Positions 1 to 10,683 are shown, numbered from the stretch's first letter. The stretch is DNA of 64,000 nucleotides from an uncultured Porphyromonadaceae bacterium (GCA_947178215.1 CAMWXJ010000006.1:54588-118587); one strand, 5' to 3'. Numbers and translations are program-made. The notes: a model not told the origin generated them from the letters alone.

Positions 1-904
1 GGAGACGCGCGGCCTCGTGACGCTCGCGGGCCGCACGGACGCGATGACTGTTGGACCACACGGGAAAACTCAACCCCACTACCATGCCATTCTGCGCCTC
101 GCCCGGAGCGGCGTTGCGGCGGTAGCCCACGTTGATACTCGGTAGCCAGCTCGTGCGGCTCACGTCCACTTCGCGGCCGGCAGCATCAACGGCATTGCGC
201 GCCGCCACAATCGCAGGGTCTGAAGCCATGGCCTCGGCACGGAATGTCTCGAAGTCGGCTATCATCTGCTCGGCGGCATACTCCACACTGTCGGTATCAA
301 GTTCAAAGCCGCCGTTGAGCGCCGTCAGCGCCTCTATGAGCGAGAGCTGCTCCGTCTCGTTGGCGGCTATCTCCGACTCTACGGTGCTCAGCTCCATTAG
401 AGCCTTGTTGACTTCGAGCGCGGTAGACGCACCGGCCGAATCCTTCTGCCTGATAAATTGCAACACGCGTGTCAGGCGCCCGTGGCGCCCGTCGACAAGA
501 CGGCGCTGCTGTTGGAGCTTCACAAGCTCTATGCATTGAAGCTTGGCGTCGAGCAGAAGGTCGCGGCGCGCGGCATCAAACTGCGCCGACAGCATCTCCT
601 CGCGCGCTTTTACGGCCTTGCTGCGAGCGGCATAGACAGAGGGAAAATCAAACTCCTGCGACACTATGAGCTCGCTGCTCGACAAGCCCGACACATCCTT
701 TTGCCAGAACGGACTGAACTCGGCCGACGGGCCGGCGAGAGTGTTGTCGGCCTTGGCGTCGGCAATATCCGCCGACACGTCATGGCGGGCGGCTTTCAGT
801 TCGAGGTTGTTGGCCTCTATTTCTCGTAACAGTTCATCGATAGTATGTGCGTTGGCACACAACGCGGCTCCCGCATACAGGAGCGCAATAATAGTCTTCT
901 TCAT
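1..904 (-). CDS. TolC-family outer membrane efflux protein (CusC/CzcC-like), 3' part cut by window edge
   Basis: Reading leftwards from an ATG at 904-902 the frame stays open to base 1, so about 301 residues of the N-terminal part are present. The protein starts MKKTIIALLYAGAALCANAH, a signal peptide, followed by long helical stretches rich in Glu, Ala and Leu (for example LLLDAKLQCIELVKLQQQRR) typical of the TolC/CusC periplasmic barrel. It lies downstream of cusA- and cusB-like genes on the same strand, so it should be the outer membrane duct of that metal efflux pump. A 136-base gap separates it from cusA, so it may also have its own promoter. The C-terminal part is outside the window. Confidence 0.85.
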   Translation of the reverse strand, partial: MKKTIIALLYAGAALCANAHTIDELLREIEANNLELKAARHDVSADIADAKADNTLAGPSAEFSPFWQKDVSGLSSSELIVSQEFDFPSVYAARSKAVKAREEMLSAQFDAARRDLLLDAKLQCIELVKLQQQRRLVDGRHGRLTRVLQFIRQKDSAGASTALEVNKALMELSTVESEIAANETEQLSLIEALTALNGGFELDTDSVEYAAEQMIADFETFRAEAMASDPAIVAARNAVDAAGREVDVSRTSWLPSINVGYRRNAAPGEAQNGMVVGLSFPVWSNSHRVRAARERHEAARL

Positions 905-981
905 TCAAGGATAAAAACAGATTACAGAAAGCGACTGTGAAAAATAGCTATTGAGGCGACATAATATCCTGTGCATCCCTA

Positions 982-989
982 CAAAGCTA
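982..989 (-). promoter_or_regulatory. Possible -7 element for the TolC-family gene
   Basis: On the minus strand TAGCTTTG matches the Bacteroidota -7 consensus TAnnTTTG and lies about 78 bases before the ATG. No clear -33 TTTG accompanies it, so it is weak. Confidence 0.3.
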
Positions 990-1040
990 TGATTCAGCAG
1001 AAAAAATCACATCCAGGACACGCCGGAGCACTTCACGCGG

Positions 1041-4000
1041 TCAAGATTCGGCACGGCGGTTGATATGGAGATACATTATCGGTATTATAAAGCCGTTGAG
1101 CAGCGTCGACGATATGAGGCCGCCAAGTATCACCGCCGCCATGGGGCTCTGAATCTCGTTGCCGGGCAGATCGCCGCGCCACACAAGGGGAAGCAGCGCC
1201 AGCGCCGAGGTCAGCGCGGTCATGAGGATAGGATTGAGGCGGTCAATCGAGCCTTGCATCACAGCCCGGCTGAGCGGCATCCCCTCGGCCTCGCGAAGAT
1301 TGTTGTAGCGAGTGATGAGCAACATGCCATTGCGTGTGGCTATGCCAAAGAGCGATATGAAGCCTATGATAGCCGGGATGCTCACCTCGCCGCTCGTGAA
1401 GCGCAGCACAAGCACTCCGCCGATGAGTGCGAACGGCAGGTTGCACAAAATCACGAGGCTCTCCATGGCGTTGCGGAACTGCATGTAGAGCAGCAGGAAG
1501 ATGACTATGACACTCAGCAGCGAAGTAAGCAGCAGCGTGCGGCTCGCTGCCTGCTCGCTCTCAAACTGCCCTCCGTACTCTATATGATAGCCTTCGGGGA
1601 GCTCGACCGAAGCTTCGACGCGGCTCTGTATGTCGTTCACCACACTGCGAATGTCGCGCCCGGAAGCGTTGGCGCTGACTACAATCTTGCGCTTCACGTT
1701 CTCGCGGTTGATAGTGTTGGGGCCGGTGGTAGATATTACGTCGGCCACGTTAGAGAGCGGAATCTTGGCGCCGTCGGGGGTGTCGATGAGCATGCGGCTT
1801 ATATCGTCGGCGGTAGATCGATAGTCTTTGTCGGCCCGCACCACAAGATTGAAGCTCCGGTTGCCCTCGTAGACCTGTCCCACCGTCTCGCCCGCCATGA
1901 GCACCTCCACAGCCTCATTGAACGCTGGCTCGCTGATGCCGTAGCGCGCGAGCAACTCAGGCTTAGGCACAATCTTCAACTCCGGACGCTCGACCTGCAT
2001 CTCTACGTTGAGGTCGGCCACGCCGGGCACGTCGACTATCGCGTCCTTGATGCGGTTGCCGATAGAGAAGAGCCGGTTGAGGTCGTCGCCGAAAATCTTG
2101 ATTGCTATTCCTGCCTGTGTGCCTGAGAGCATGGCGTCAATGCGGTGGCTTATCGGCTGGCCTATCTCGATGTTGGCGCCCGCGATGTCGGCGAGCTTGT
2201 GGCGCACCTCGTCAAGCACCTCGTGGTGGCTGCGTCCCGAGAGAACAAACGGCGCCTCGATTTCCGACACGTTGACGCCGAGGGCGTGCTCGTCGAGCTC
2301 GGCGCGGCCTGTCTTGCGCGCTACGGTAGTTATTTCGGGCACACTCAGCAACAGCTCCTCGGCGCGTCGGCCTATCTTGTCGCTCTCTTCGAGCGAGATG
2401 CCGGGCATGGAGCTTACGTTGACCGTAAACGAGCCCTCGTTGAACGGCGGGAGAAACGAATGGCCGAGCGTAAAGAAGATGCCTATCGTGGCGACAAACA
2501 GCGCCGCGGCGCCGATTACTACCGGACGGCGGTGGCCGAGGGTCCATTCAAGGGCTCGGCGGTAGTAGCGGCGAAGCCACACCGTGACAAAAGCGTCCTT
2601 GGGCACACCGCCGTCGCTGCCGGCACGGCGTCCGAGCAGATAACTGCAAAGTACCGGTGTCAGGGTTAGCGCCACCACGGTCGAAGCGAGAAGAGCCACG
2701 ATAAAGGACACTCCGAGCGGAATGAGCATACGTCCTTCCATGCCGCTGAGGAAGAATAGCGGCAGAAACGACACTATGATGATGAGCGTGGAGTTGAGGA
2801 TAGGCATACGCACCTCGCGCGAGGCGTCGTAGATTACTTTCAGCGTGGCGTGGCGCTCACTCTCGGGGCGCAGGCGATTCTCGCGCAGATGGCGCCACAC
2901 GTTTTCCACGTCGACTATGGCGTCGTCGACGAGCGAGCCTATGGCTATCGCCATGCCACCGAGGCTCATGGTGTTGAGGCTCTGTCCCATGAGGTGAAGC
3001 ACTATGAGCGACACAAGCAGCGACAACGGTATCGTGACGAGGGAGATTACAGTAGTGCGCACGTTGGCGAGGAAGAGGAAGAGGATAATCACCACAAACA
3101 CGGCGCCCTCGACGAGCGACTGCTGCACGTTGTTGACAGAGCTCTCGATGAAGTCGCTCTGGCGGAAGATGTCGGTCGACACTTTCACGTCGGCGGGCAG
3201 ATTCTTGGCGAGGTCGGCAAGCGATGATTCAAGCTTTTCGGTGAGCTCTATTGTGGCCGTATGAGGCTGTTTCGTCACCGTGAGGAGCACGGCGGGCTTA
3301 CCCTTTTCGGCGGCAGTGCCGAGCTTGGGGCTCTGTGCGCCCACAGCCACTGTGGCGATGTCGCCGAGGGTCACTATGCCGTCGGCGCCGCTCTTCACCA
3401 CGCTTTTGGATATGCGGGCTACGGCGTCGGGCGAACCCACGCCGCGCACTATATATTCGTTGCCGTACTGGTAGATTACGCCTCCGTTGGTACGGCGGTT
3501 CATACCGCGGGTGGCAGTCATCACCTCGTCGAGGCTCACTCCGTAATGCTTCATCTTGCCGGGGTCGACAAGCACCTGATACTCTTTGAGGTCACCGCCT
3601 ATCACCGACACCTGGGCCACGCCGCCGGTCGACAGCAGCCGCGGCCGTATGGTCCAGTCGGCGATTGTGCGCAAATCGAGCATCGAGGTGGAGTCGGCCG
3701 TAAGACTCACTATCAGCAGTTCGCCGAGAATCGACGACTGCGGGCCGAGAGTTGGCTGCCCTATGCCGTCGGGGAGCGCGTCGCCTATCGTGGCGAGTTT
3801 TTCCGACACAATCTGTCGGTCGAGGTAGATGTCGGTACCCCAGTCAAACTCCACCCACACCACCGAGAAACCGGCGGTCGACGACGAGCGCACGCGGCGC
3901 ACCCCCGTGGCGCCATTGACGGCGGTCTCTATCGGGAAGGTCACAAGCTGCTCCACCTCTTCGGGAGCCATGCCCCCTGCCTCGGTCATCACCACCACTG

Positions 4001-4136
4001 TGGGGGCGTTGAGGTCGGGAAACACGTCAATCTCTGCATCGTGGGCCGTACGCAGGCCCAGAACCACAAGCAATACCGCTGCGGCGAGCACAAGCAGACG
4101 GTTGCGGAGCGAAAAACTGATTATTTTGTTAAGCAT
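1041..4136 (-). CDS. cusA: Heavy-metal efflux RND transporter, CusA/CzcA family
   Basis: The 1031-residue length is that of the inner-membrane RND pump of the HME group. It starts MLNKIISFSLRNRLLVLAAA and has two sets of hydrophobic segments with two large periplasmic loops. The TM4 proton-relay region reads SLVDDAIVDVENV: it keeps the second Asp and the Glu of the CzcA pattern but has Ala where CzcA has its first Asp, as in CusA. However, positions aligning with the three substrate Met residues of CusA appear to be non-Met (FTVNVSS, VNVSEIE, IDAMLS), so copper/silver specificity is not assured. It starts 12 bases after cusB and is certainly co-transcribed with it. Confidence 0.92.
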   Translation of the reverse strand: MLNKIISFSLRNRLLVLAAAVLLVVLGLRTAHDAEIDVFPDLNAPTVVVMTEAGGMAPEEVEQLVTFPIETAVNGATGVRRVRSSSTAGFSVVWVEFDWGTDIYLDRQIVSEKLATIGDALPDGIGQPTLGPQSSILGELLIVSLTADSTSMLDLRTIADWTIRPRLLSTGGVAQVSVIGGDLKEYQVLVDPGKMKHYGVSLDEVMTATRGMNRRTNGGVIYQYGNEYIVRGVGSPDAVARISKSVVKSGADGIVTLGDIATVAVGAQSPKLGTAAEKGKPAVLLTVTKQPHTATIELTEKLESSLADLAKNLPADVKVSTDIFRQSDFIESSVNNVQQSLVEGAVFVVIILFLFLANVRTTVISLVTIPLSLLVSLIVLHLMGQSLNTMSLGGMAIAIGSLVDDAIVDVENVWRHLRENRLRPESERHATLKVIYDASREVRMPILNSTLIIIVSFLPLFFLSGMEGRMLIPLGVSFIVALLASTVVALTLTPVLCSYLLGRRAGSDGGVPKDAFVTVWLRRYYRRALEWTLGHRRPVVIGAAALFVATIGIFFTLGHSFLPPFNEGSFTVNVSSMPGISLEESDKIGRRAEELLLSVPEITTVARKTGRAELDEHALGVNVSEIEAPFVLSGRSHHEVLDEVRHKLADIAGANIEIGQPISHRIDAMLSGTQAGIAIKIFGDDLNRLFSIGNRIKDAIVDVPGVADLNVEMQVERPELKIVPKPELLARYGISEPAFNEAVEVLMAGETVGQVYEGNRSFNLVVRADKDYRSTADDISRMLIDTPDGAKIPLSNVADVISTTGPNTINRENVKRKIVVSANASGRDIRSVVNDIQSRVEASVELPEGYHIEYGGQFESEQAASRTLLLTSLLSVIVIFLLLYMQFRNAMESLVILCNLPFALIGGVLVLRFTSGEVSIPAIIGFISLFGIATRNGMLLITRYNNLREAEGMPLSRAVMQGSIDRLNPILMTALTSALALLPLVWRGDLPGNEIQSPMAAVILGGLISSTLLNGFIIPIMYLHINRRAES

Positions 4137-4148
4137 GGCCGGCAGGAA

Positions 4149-5390
4149 TCAATGGTTATGGGTGTGACCCGGAATAGAATTGCCGGCTCCGGCGAGCTTC
4201 ACGCGCACGGCGCCCTGCGTCACCACCACTTCGCCCGGAGCGAGGCCGGAGAGAATCTCCACGCGCTTGCCGTCGCTCGCACCGATTTTGACTTCGCGCT
4301 TTTGGTAGCAGTTCTCGTCGGGATGAACGTAGACGAAATATATTCCCTGCTCTTCGATAAGTGCGGTCTCCGGAACACTTATTACATCCCGGCGCGGCGC
4401 GCCTATGAGATATATGTCGGCATATGAGTCGGGGAGCACGCTACCGGTGTTGTCGAATTCGAACGTGACGGGGATAAACGCGCTCGACGCACCGCCCGAG
4501 CGGCCATACGACACAAGACGGCCGCCCATATCGGCGAGGTCGTAGGTGTGTTGGGCACTGTAAGCGGTACGGAAACGCGCCGACGACACCTGCCTAAGCG
4601 CCTCATAGTCGCGCTCGGCGACTTCGGCGCGGAGAAACAGCCTGCGGTTCTGTGTCACCGTCATTACCGGCTGACCCACCTCCACGTAGTCGCCATCCTT
4701 TACCATGAGCTGCTTGACGTAGCCCGCGGCGGGCGACACTACTGCCACACCTGAGCCACCGCTGCGGCCCACGGCCTCGTAGGCAAGTTTGGCGCGCTCA
4801 TACTCGGCTTGCGCCGCGCGATAGTCGCTCTGCGAGATTATCCTGTCGTCGACAAGGCTCGAAGCTCGGTCATACTCAGCTTTGGCCTGCTCGTAGGCTA
4901 TGCGTGCGCGGCTGCCCACGTCACCCTCGGCAAGATTGCGGGTCGACACCGTGGCGACAGCGGCACCGCGGCCAATCTTCTCCCCCTCCGCCATGGAGCG
5001 GGAGAGCTTAATCACTCCAGCCACGGTAGCGGCAACAGTAGCCTCGTCGCCCAACGCGGGGAGCACCTTGCCCGAGGTGTGTATCACCGTGCTGAACGGC
5101 GCGGGAGTTACCGTGTCGCTCACCACGCCGGAGGCCGCGGCCTTGGCCTGCTCAAACACTATCTCGTCGGTATTCTCGCGGGCCTCGCCCTCATGGTCAT
5201 GGGCCCGGGTGTCGCCATCATAGCGGTGATTTTCTACCTCATGACGGTGATTTTCGCACTCATCATTGCGCTGTTCGCCATCATAAACGTGGGTTTCACC
5301 CTCATAATTATGGGAATCGCTTTCATGATTATGGCAGCCCATAAGAGCACTAACACCCAATACCATAGTAATATATGTAAGACTTTTCAT
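4149..5390 (-). CDS. cusB: Efflux RND periplasmic adaptor lipoprotein with His-rich N-terminus (CusB/CzcB-like)
   Basis: This 413-residue membrane fusion protein links the RND pump and the outer membrane duct. It has a lipoprotein signal (MKSLTYITMVLGVSALMGC, Cys19), then an unusual His/Asp/Glu-rich segment at about residues 20-70 built of 7-residue units (HNHESDS, HNYEGET, HVYDGEQ, RNDECEN, HRHEVEN, HRYDGDT, RAHDHEG). Then come the lipoyl/barrel domains and a helical hairpin around QAKAEYDRASSLVDDRIISQ. His-rich N-termini of CzcB-type adaptors are thought to bind the exported metal. It is the first gene of the operon, with a Bacteroidota promoter just upstream. Confidence 0.9.
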   Translation of the reverse strand: MKSLTYITMVLGVSALMGCHNHESDSHNYEGETHVYDGEQRNDECENHRHEVENHRYDGDTRAHDHEGEARENTDEIVFEQAKAAASGVVSDTVTPAPFSTVIHTSGKVLPALGDEATVAATVAGVIKLSRSMAEGEKIGRGAAVATVSTRNLAEGDVGSRARIAYEQAKAEYDRASSLVDDRIISQSDYRAAQAEYERAKLAYEAVGRSGGSGVAVVSPAAGYVKQLMVKDGDYVEVGQPVMTVTQNRRLFLRAEVAERDYEALRQVSSARFRTAYSAQHTYDLADMGGRLVSYGRSGGASSAFIPVTFEFDNTGSVLPDSYADIYLIGAPRRDVISVPETALIEEQGIYFVYVHPDENCYQKREVKIGASDGKRVEILSGLAPGEVVVTQGAVRVKLAGAGNSIPGHTHNH

Positions 5391-5412
5391 GTTGTGACGG
5401 ATTGGTTTGATG

Positions 5413-5437
5413 CAAAGTTAACCAATCGCGCGTGCAA
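5413..5437 (-). promoter_or_regulatory. Promoter of the metal efflux operon
   Basis: The minus strand carries TAACTTTG (-7, at 5420-5413) with TTG at 5437-5435, close to the Bacteroidota spacing. The expected transcript start lies about 15-20 bases before the cusB ATG. Confidence 0.6.
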
Positions 5438-5502
5438 CTCAGTGGCATTTTGTGGCCGGCGGCTCAATGCAACAATTATCCCCCCGGGGGCGTTACTATT
5501 GC

Positions 5503-6597
5503 ATGAGCCGCAAAGATGAAATAAAGAAAATGTGGGCCGATGTTTTCGGCGACAGCAAAGAATATGTCGACATGTACTTCGATCGCGTGTACAGAGACTG
5601 CGACGCCATGACACTCTGCACTGACGGCCACGTAGTGAGCTCGCTGCTTCTCCAACCTTACGCCATGACGTTTCACGGGCACCCGACCAGTGCATCGTAT
5701 ATCGCCGGAGCGGCCACACGCCGCAACATGCGCGGCCGCGGACTGATGAGCGCGCTCATGGCCGACGCTCTCGACACCTCTCGCGCCCGCGGCGACATTA
5801 TAACATGCCTCATTCCGGCGTCGGGCTATCTCTACCGCTACTACTCGCGGTTCGGCTTCGCCACCGTGGCGCTCACCGATGTGATGCGTTATACCTCGCT
5901 CCACGCTTTCGCTCCCACAGAGGAGGAGAGTGCCGGGGAGTTCACGCCGGTCGACGACCTGTTTGACGAGCGCGTGAGCAATGCTGTGGCGGCCTTTGAG
6001 CGCGAACTGCCTCAGGCAACCGTGCTTCACTCGCGCCGCGACTATCTCAACATCCTCGACGACCTGTCGCTCGACGGGGGCTTGTGTGCCGCCGTGACCG
6101 ACGCCGTCGGAGATGTAGCCGCGATAGGGTGGGCGCGCCCCGCCCCCGACGGCTCGGGCGTAATACGTGTCGACGAGATTCTCTACCGCACCGACGCCGC
6201 CCGCCTGGCGGTGTTGCGCATCATGCGCGCCAAATGGCCCGACACCCCATTCGCCATTCTCGCCCCCGTGACGAGCGGAGGCCGCTGCAAGCCGACTAAG
6301 CGCGGCATGGCACGCATAGTCAACGCCGGCAAAGCGCTTGGCCTAATCGCCTCCGACAACCCGGGCCTGAGGCTCACACTCCGCGTCACCGACCCGCTTA
6401 TGCCGGTCAATGACGGCGTCTATCGTCTGGCCGACGGCGAGTGCATACAATCGACCGACACCGAGCCGGAGCCTAAACACCTCGATTTCGACATCGACAT
6501 CATAACCCTCGCCGAGCTGATATTCTCATCGCCCGAAGCCGGCTCAATCACCGGCCTGCCGGCCCAACGCCTCCGCATGGCTCTGATGCTCGACTGA
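5503..6597 (+). CDS. GNAT family N-acetyltransferase (Eis-like layout)
   Basis: The ATG at 5503 gives a 364-residue protein starting MSRKDEIKKMWADVFGDSKE; the frame also opens upstream at a GTG (5452), but that extension is Gly/Pro-rich and lies in the divergent promoter region. The acetyl-CoA binding motif of GNAT enzymes is seen as TRRNMRGRGLMSALMADAL. A second acetyltransferase-like half and a C-terminal SCP2-like tail (about residues 310-364) resemble the Eis/Acetyltransf_9 group. The acceptor substrate is unknown. It is divergent from cusB and convergent with groEL. Confidence 0.8.
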   Translation: MSRKDEIKKMWADVFGDSKEYVDMYFDRVYRDCDAMTLCTDGHVVSSLLLQPYAMTFHGHPTSASYIAGAATRRNMRGRGLMSALMADALDTSRARGDIITCLIPASGYLYRYYSRFGFATVALTDVMRYTSLHAFAPTEEESAGEFTPVDDLFDERVSNAVAAFERELPQATVLHSRRDYLNILDDLSLDGGLCAAVTDAVGDVAAIGWARPAPDGSGVIRVDEILYRTDAARLAVLRIMRAKWPDTPFAILAPVTSGGRCKPTKRGMARIVNAGKALGLIASDNPGLRLTLRVTDPLMPVNDGVYRLADGECIQSTDTEPEPKHLDFDIDIITLAELIFSSPEAGSITGLPAQRLRMALMLD

Positions 6598-6610
6598 GCA
6601 AGCCCTGCGG

Positions 6611-6683
6611 CTTGGAGAGCTCGGAGGGCTTGGAAGGCTTGGACGCTTCGGACTGGTCCGAGTTGTCCGAAAAGTCCGAGTTT
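6611..6683. repeat. Intergenic repeat of about 9-bp period
   Basis: Directly after the acetyltransferase stop the sequence runs CTTGGAGAG, CTCGGAGGG, CTTGGAAGG, CTTGGACG, CTTCGGACTGG, TCCGAGTTG, TCCGAAAAG, TCCGAGTTT. The second half is roughly the complement of the first, so the RNA could fold. A shorter relative is at 54192-54218. Confidence 0.6.
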
Positions 6684-6691
6684 CCTAAAAA

Positions 6692-6741
6692 TCAGGAGCG
6701 GGAGGGCGACCCAGATTTGGGGTCGCGCCTCCCGCTCCTGA
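6692..6741. terminator. Bidirectional terminator between GNAT gene and groEL
   Basis: A long inverted repeat of about 21 bp (arms 6692-6712 and 6720-6741, one bulged base) with a short loop. On the minus strand it is followed by ATTTTT, as expected for the groEL terminator. It also sits downstream of the plus-strand acetyltransferase. Confidence 0.85.
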
Positions 6742-6765
6742 ATATATTTGTTGCGGAGGGGTCGA

Positions 6766-8415
<1,650 letters not shown>

Positions 8416-8458
8416 TTATCAGTGATTTAAAAGAGTGATAAAAGGCTTAGCGGAAGTA

Positions 8459-8734
8459 TCAGCCTTCGATGATGGCGAGGATGTCGCTCTGGCGCATGAT
8501 GATATACTTCTCACCTTCGAGAGTAACCTCATTGCCGGCATACTTGCCATAGAGCACGTCGTCGCCGGGCTTTACTACCATTTCCTCATCCTTGGTGCCG
8601 TTGCCACAGGCGATAACCTTGCCTTGGAGGGGTTTCTCCTTGGCTGAGTCGGGGATGATGATACCTGCCATTGTCACTTCTTCGGCGGCCGTGGGCGAGA
8701 TGAGCACGCGGTCGGCCAGCGGTTTGATATTCAT
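8459..8734 (-). CDS. groES: Co-chaperonin GroES
   Basis: This 91-residue heptameric lid of GroEL starts [20 protein letters not shown] and has the mobile loop around [18 protein letters not shown] and the closing [20 protein letters not shown]. It is the first gene of groESL. A sigma-54-type promoter, rather than a heat-shock CIRCE element, is what I see upstream. Confidence 0.97.
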   Translation of the reverse strand: MNIKPLADRVLISPTAAEEVTMAGIIIPDSAKEKPLQGKVIACGNGTKDEEMVVKPGDDVLYGKYAGNEVTLEGEKYIIMRQSDILAIIEG

Positions 8735-8802
8735 GGGTTGAATGTTATATTGGTTTTTGATTATTGTCGTATGTCGGGGTTAGCTTCCCCACTGCTTATT
8801 CG

Positions 8803-8818
8803 AGCAAAAGGCGTGCCA
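8803..8818 (-). promoter_or_regulatory. Sigma-54 (-24/-12) promoter candidate for groESL
   Basis: On the minus strand the sequence TGGCACGCCTTTTGCT has GG and GC at exactly the distance of the sigma-54 consensus TGGCACG-N4-TTGC[AT]. The predicted start lies about 55-60 bases before the groES ATG. No TAnnTTTG element is evident nearby. Confidence 0.6.
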
Positions 8819-8868
8819 AAGTCCATGAGTGTCACCCTGCGCACTCCCGCTCCAATAGTTTTAACGCA

Positions 8869-8904
8869 AATATGCGCCCGCAGGTTCGCCTGCGGACGCA
8901 TATT
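8869..8904. terminator. Hairpin between the C1 peptidase gene and groES
   Basis: The 16-base arms AATATGCGCCCGCAGG and CCTGCGGACGCATATT (one mismatch) enclose a TTCG loop. The hairpin lies 44 bases past the minus-strand peptidase stop and probably terminates it. The U-tract is weak. Confidence 0.7.
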
Positions 8905-8947
8905 CGATATGTTGAGTGGGGATTAAGTCAGTGCAGGTGACAAAATG

Positions 8948-10399
8948 TCAGTCCTCGGGAGCAAACATCGGGTCCCATGCCGGAAGCATTACCGGGGTCT
9001 CCGTGGCGATCACTTCCTTGACACGGCTTGTTGCATACTTCTTGTCGACGACCAGACGGAAAAGATACTCGTCCATCCACTTGTCGGTGGCGATGAGGTG
9101 TCCGCCGTTGGCACGCGGGCCCCAGCTGTTCTCGATGAGCCACTTGCCGGGCACACCGTTGCTGTCGAGGTCTACGCCCACGAGGGTCATGGCGTGGCTC
9201 GATGCCGAAGCGCCGGTCTGGATGCGCTGTGCCTTGTCCATACCGAAATTCACGCCCATCAGCGAGCCGTAGTCGTAGTTGTCGACGTCGAGAATACCGG
9301 CCTCGCGGTCAAACTGCTTGCCCACGTCGCATGAGAAATACATGGCGGTTGAGTCTTTGATTGACGCGATAGCCATCGTTTTGAGCTCGTCCATAGGTAC
9401 GTTAACGTAGGTCCAGTTGCTGCCGTCGTAGGTGTGGCGGTCCATGTCTATCTCATATATCTTCCAGTAAGGACGGGTGGGATCGTTCATTATCATGATA
9501 TAGTCGTCTTTGAGGTTGTTGCCTGCAAAGGTGCGGTAGTACTGCTGCGGGGTGTAGGTGCGGGTGTCCACGGCTTCGCCTTTCTCGTTGCGGGCGGTCC
9601 ACTCAAACTCGGTGGGGGGCACGCCGAGATTGATTGCGAGCATGCGGTAGATTTCGGCGAGCATGGCGGCCTTGCGCTCTTCGAGGGCCGACTTGGCGGC
9701 GCCGTCGGCTACCATCTTGCGGAGTTCGAGACCGTCCTCGCGCAGTTTGAGGCCGATGAGATTGCTCATGGTGGAGGTGGAGTTGGAGCTGTTGGTCTCG
9801 GGCATCACCTCAGCCGGCACAACACCGTACTTGGTGATGAGGTCGGCCACGCCGGTAAACTGGCCGCCGTCGCTGAGAGGGTGGTGGAAGAGCCACTCAT
9901 TGAACTTGGAATCCATAGGCTCGGCGGCCTTGTCGATTACGGTCTGCAAGAAGAGATTGCTCTTCTCAAGCTGGTCGTAGAAGAAGAGATAGTTCTGCGA
10001 CAGCTTTAACTCAGGCAGATTGTTGGCGGCCATCATCTGGGCGCGGAGCACGTTGAGACCGGTGAATAGCCAGCATCGGCCGCTCGACAGCTGATTGGTG
10101 ATGCCCTTCGACTTCACGCGATGGCTGAAATTCATGTCGGGACGCTGACGGCGGGCGTCGGTGTTGACCGCGAGCTTATTAATATCATTGTTGGAAATAG
10201 CATTGTAGACGGCGCGGTCGGCTACCGTAGGCTTAAACGACTCTCTGAGCTCCTGGAGCTGAGCGGCTGAGATGCCGCCGTCGGCGCGGGTTATGGCTGT
10301 AAGAGTGGAGAGCGAGATACTGTCGGGAACTTCGGGCGAGGCCATTGCGCCAAGAGCCATGGCTCCGGCTGCTGTAAAGGCCAATAGGCGTAGATTCAT
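8948..10399 (-). CDS. Exported C1-family cysteine aminopeptidase (PepC/bleomycin hydrolase type)
   Basis: This 483-residue papain-fold peptidase has an N-terminal signal peptide (MNLRLLAFTAAGAMALGAMA). The active-site Cys is in NQLSSGRCWLFTGLN (Cys109), the His in SSHAMTLVGVD and the Asn in ENSWGPR, the order of family C1B. Bleomycin-hydrolase-type enzymes release N-terminal residues from peptides; here the signal peptide places it outside the cytoplasm. It is a single-gene unit with its own promoter. Confidence 0.9.
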   Translation of the reverse strand: MNLRLLAFTAAGAMALGAMASPEVPDSISLSTLTAITRADGGISAAQLQELRESFKPTVADRAVYNAISNNDINKLAVNTDARRQRPDMNFSHRVKSKGITNQLSSGRCWLFTGLNVLRAQMMAANNLPELKLSQNYLFFYDQLEKSNLFLQTVIDKAAEPMDSKFNEWLFHHPLSDGGQFTGVADLITKYGVVPAEVMPETNSSNSTSTMSNLIGLKLREDGLELRKMVADGAAKSALEERKAAMLAEIYRMLAINLGVPPTEFEWTARNEKGEAVDTRTYTPQQYYRTFAGNNLKDDYIMIMNDPTRPYWKIYEIDMDRHTYDGSNWTYVNVPMDELKTMAIASIKDSTAMYFSCDVGKQFDREAGILDVDNYDYGSLMGVNFGMDKAQRIQTGASASSHAMTLVGVDLDSNGVPGKWLIENSWGPRANGGHLIATDKWMDEYLFRLVVDKKYATSRVKEVIATETPVMLPAWDPMFAPED

Positions 10400-10450
10400 G
10401 GTGACGAATGGATTGACTGTGATTTATTGCCTAAGATTGGTATATATCCG

Positions 10451-10482
10451 CAAAAGTACACATATTTTTCGGCCTGAGCAAA
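10451..10482 (-). promoter_or_regulatory. Promoter of the C1 peptidase gene
   Basis: The minus strand shows TTTG (10482-10479), 20 bases, then TACTTTTG (10458-10451), a full Bacteroidota promoter about 50 bases before the ATG. Confidence 0.7.
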
Positions 10483-10683
10483 CAGTTTGTGCCTCAGCCT
10501 GCGAAATTCCCTCCTGCTGCGAGTCACGTTTGTATCCGCCGAAAAATGCAAAAATATCTTAACGTGTGGCCGCACACATAATAAAGCGGCCGGGCATCCG
10601 TATCATCTAAATAGGCCCGACGGAATAACATCCACAGCCACGCCGGCCCTCATTACAGACATCACCTTAATAACAGCAAAACA

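Noticed and set aside
3261..4427. A 388-codon open frame on the plus strand
   Set aside because: It lies entirely antisense to cusA and cusB, is His- and Gly-rich without any fold pattern, and arises from the codon usage of these GC-rich genes.
5452..5502. GTG start for the GNAT acetyltransferase at 5452
   Set aside because: The extra 17 residues (VAGGSMQQLSPRGRYYC) are unlike the family start and lie next to the divergent cusB promoter.
8735..8800. CIRCE-type heat-shock operator before groES
   Set aside because: No inverted repeat of the CIRCE form is present in the leader.
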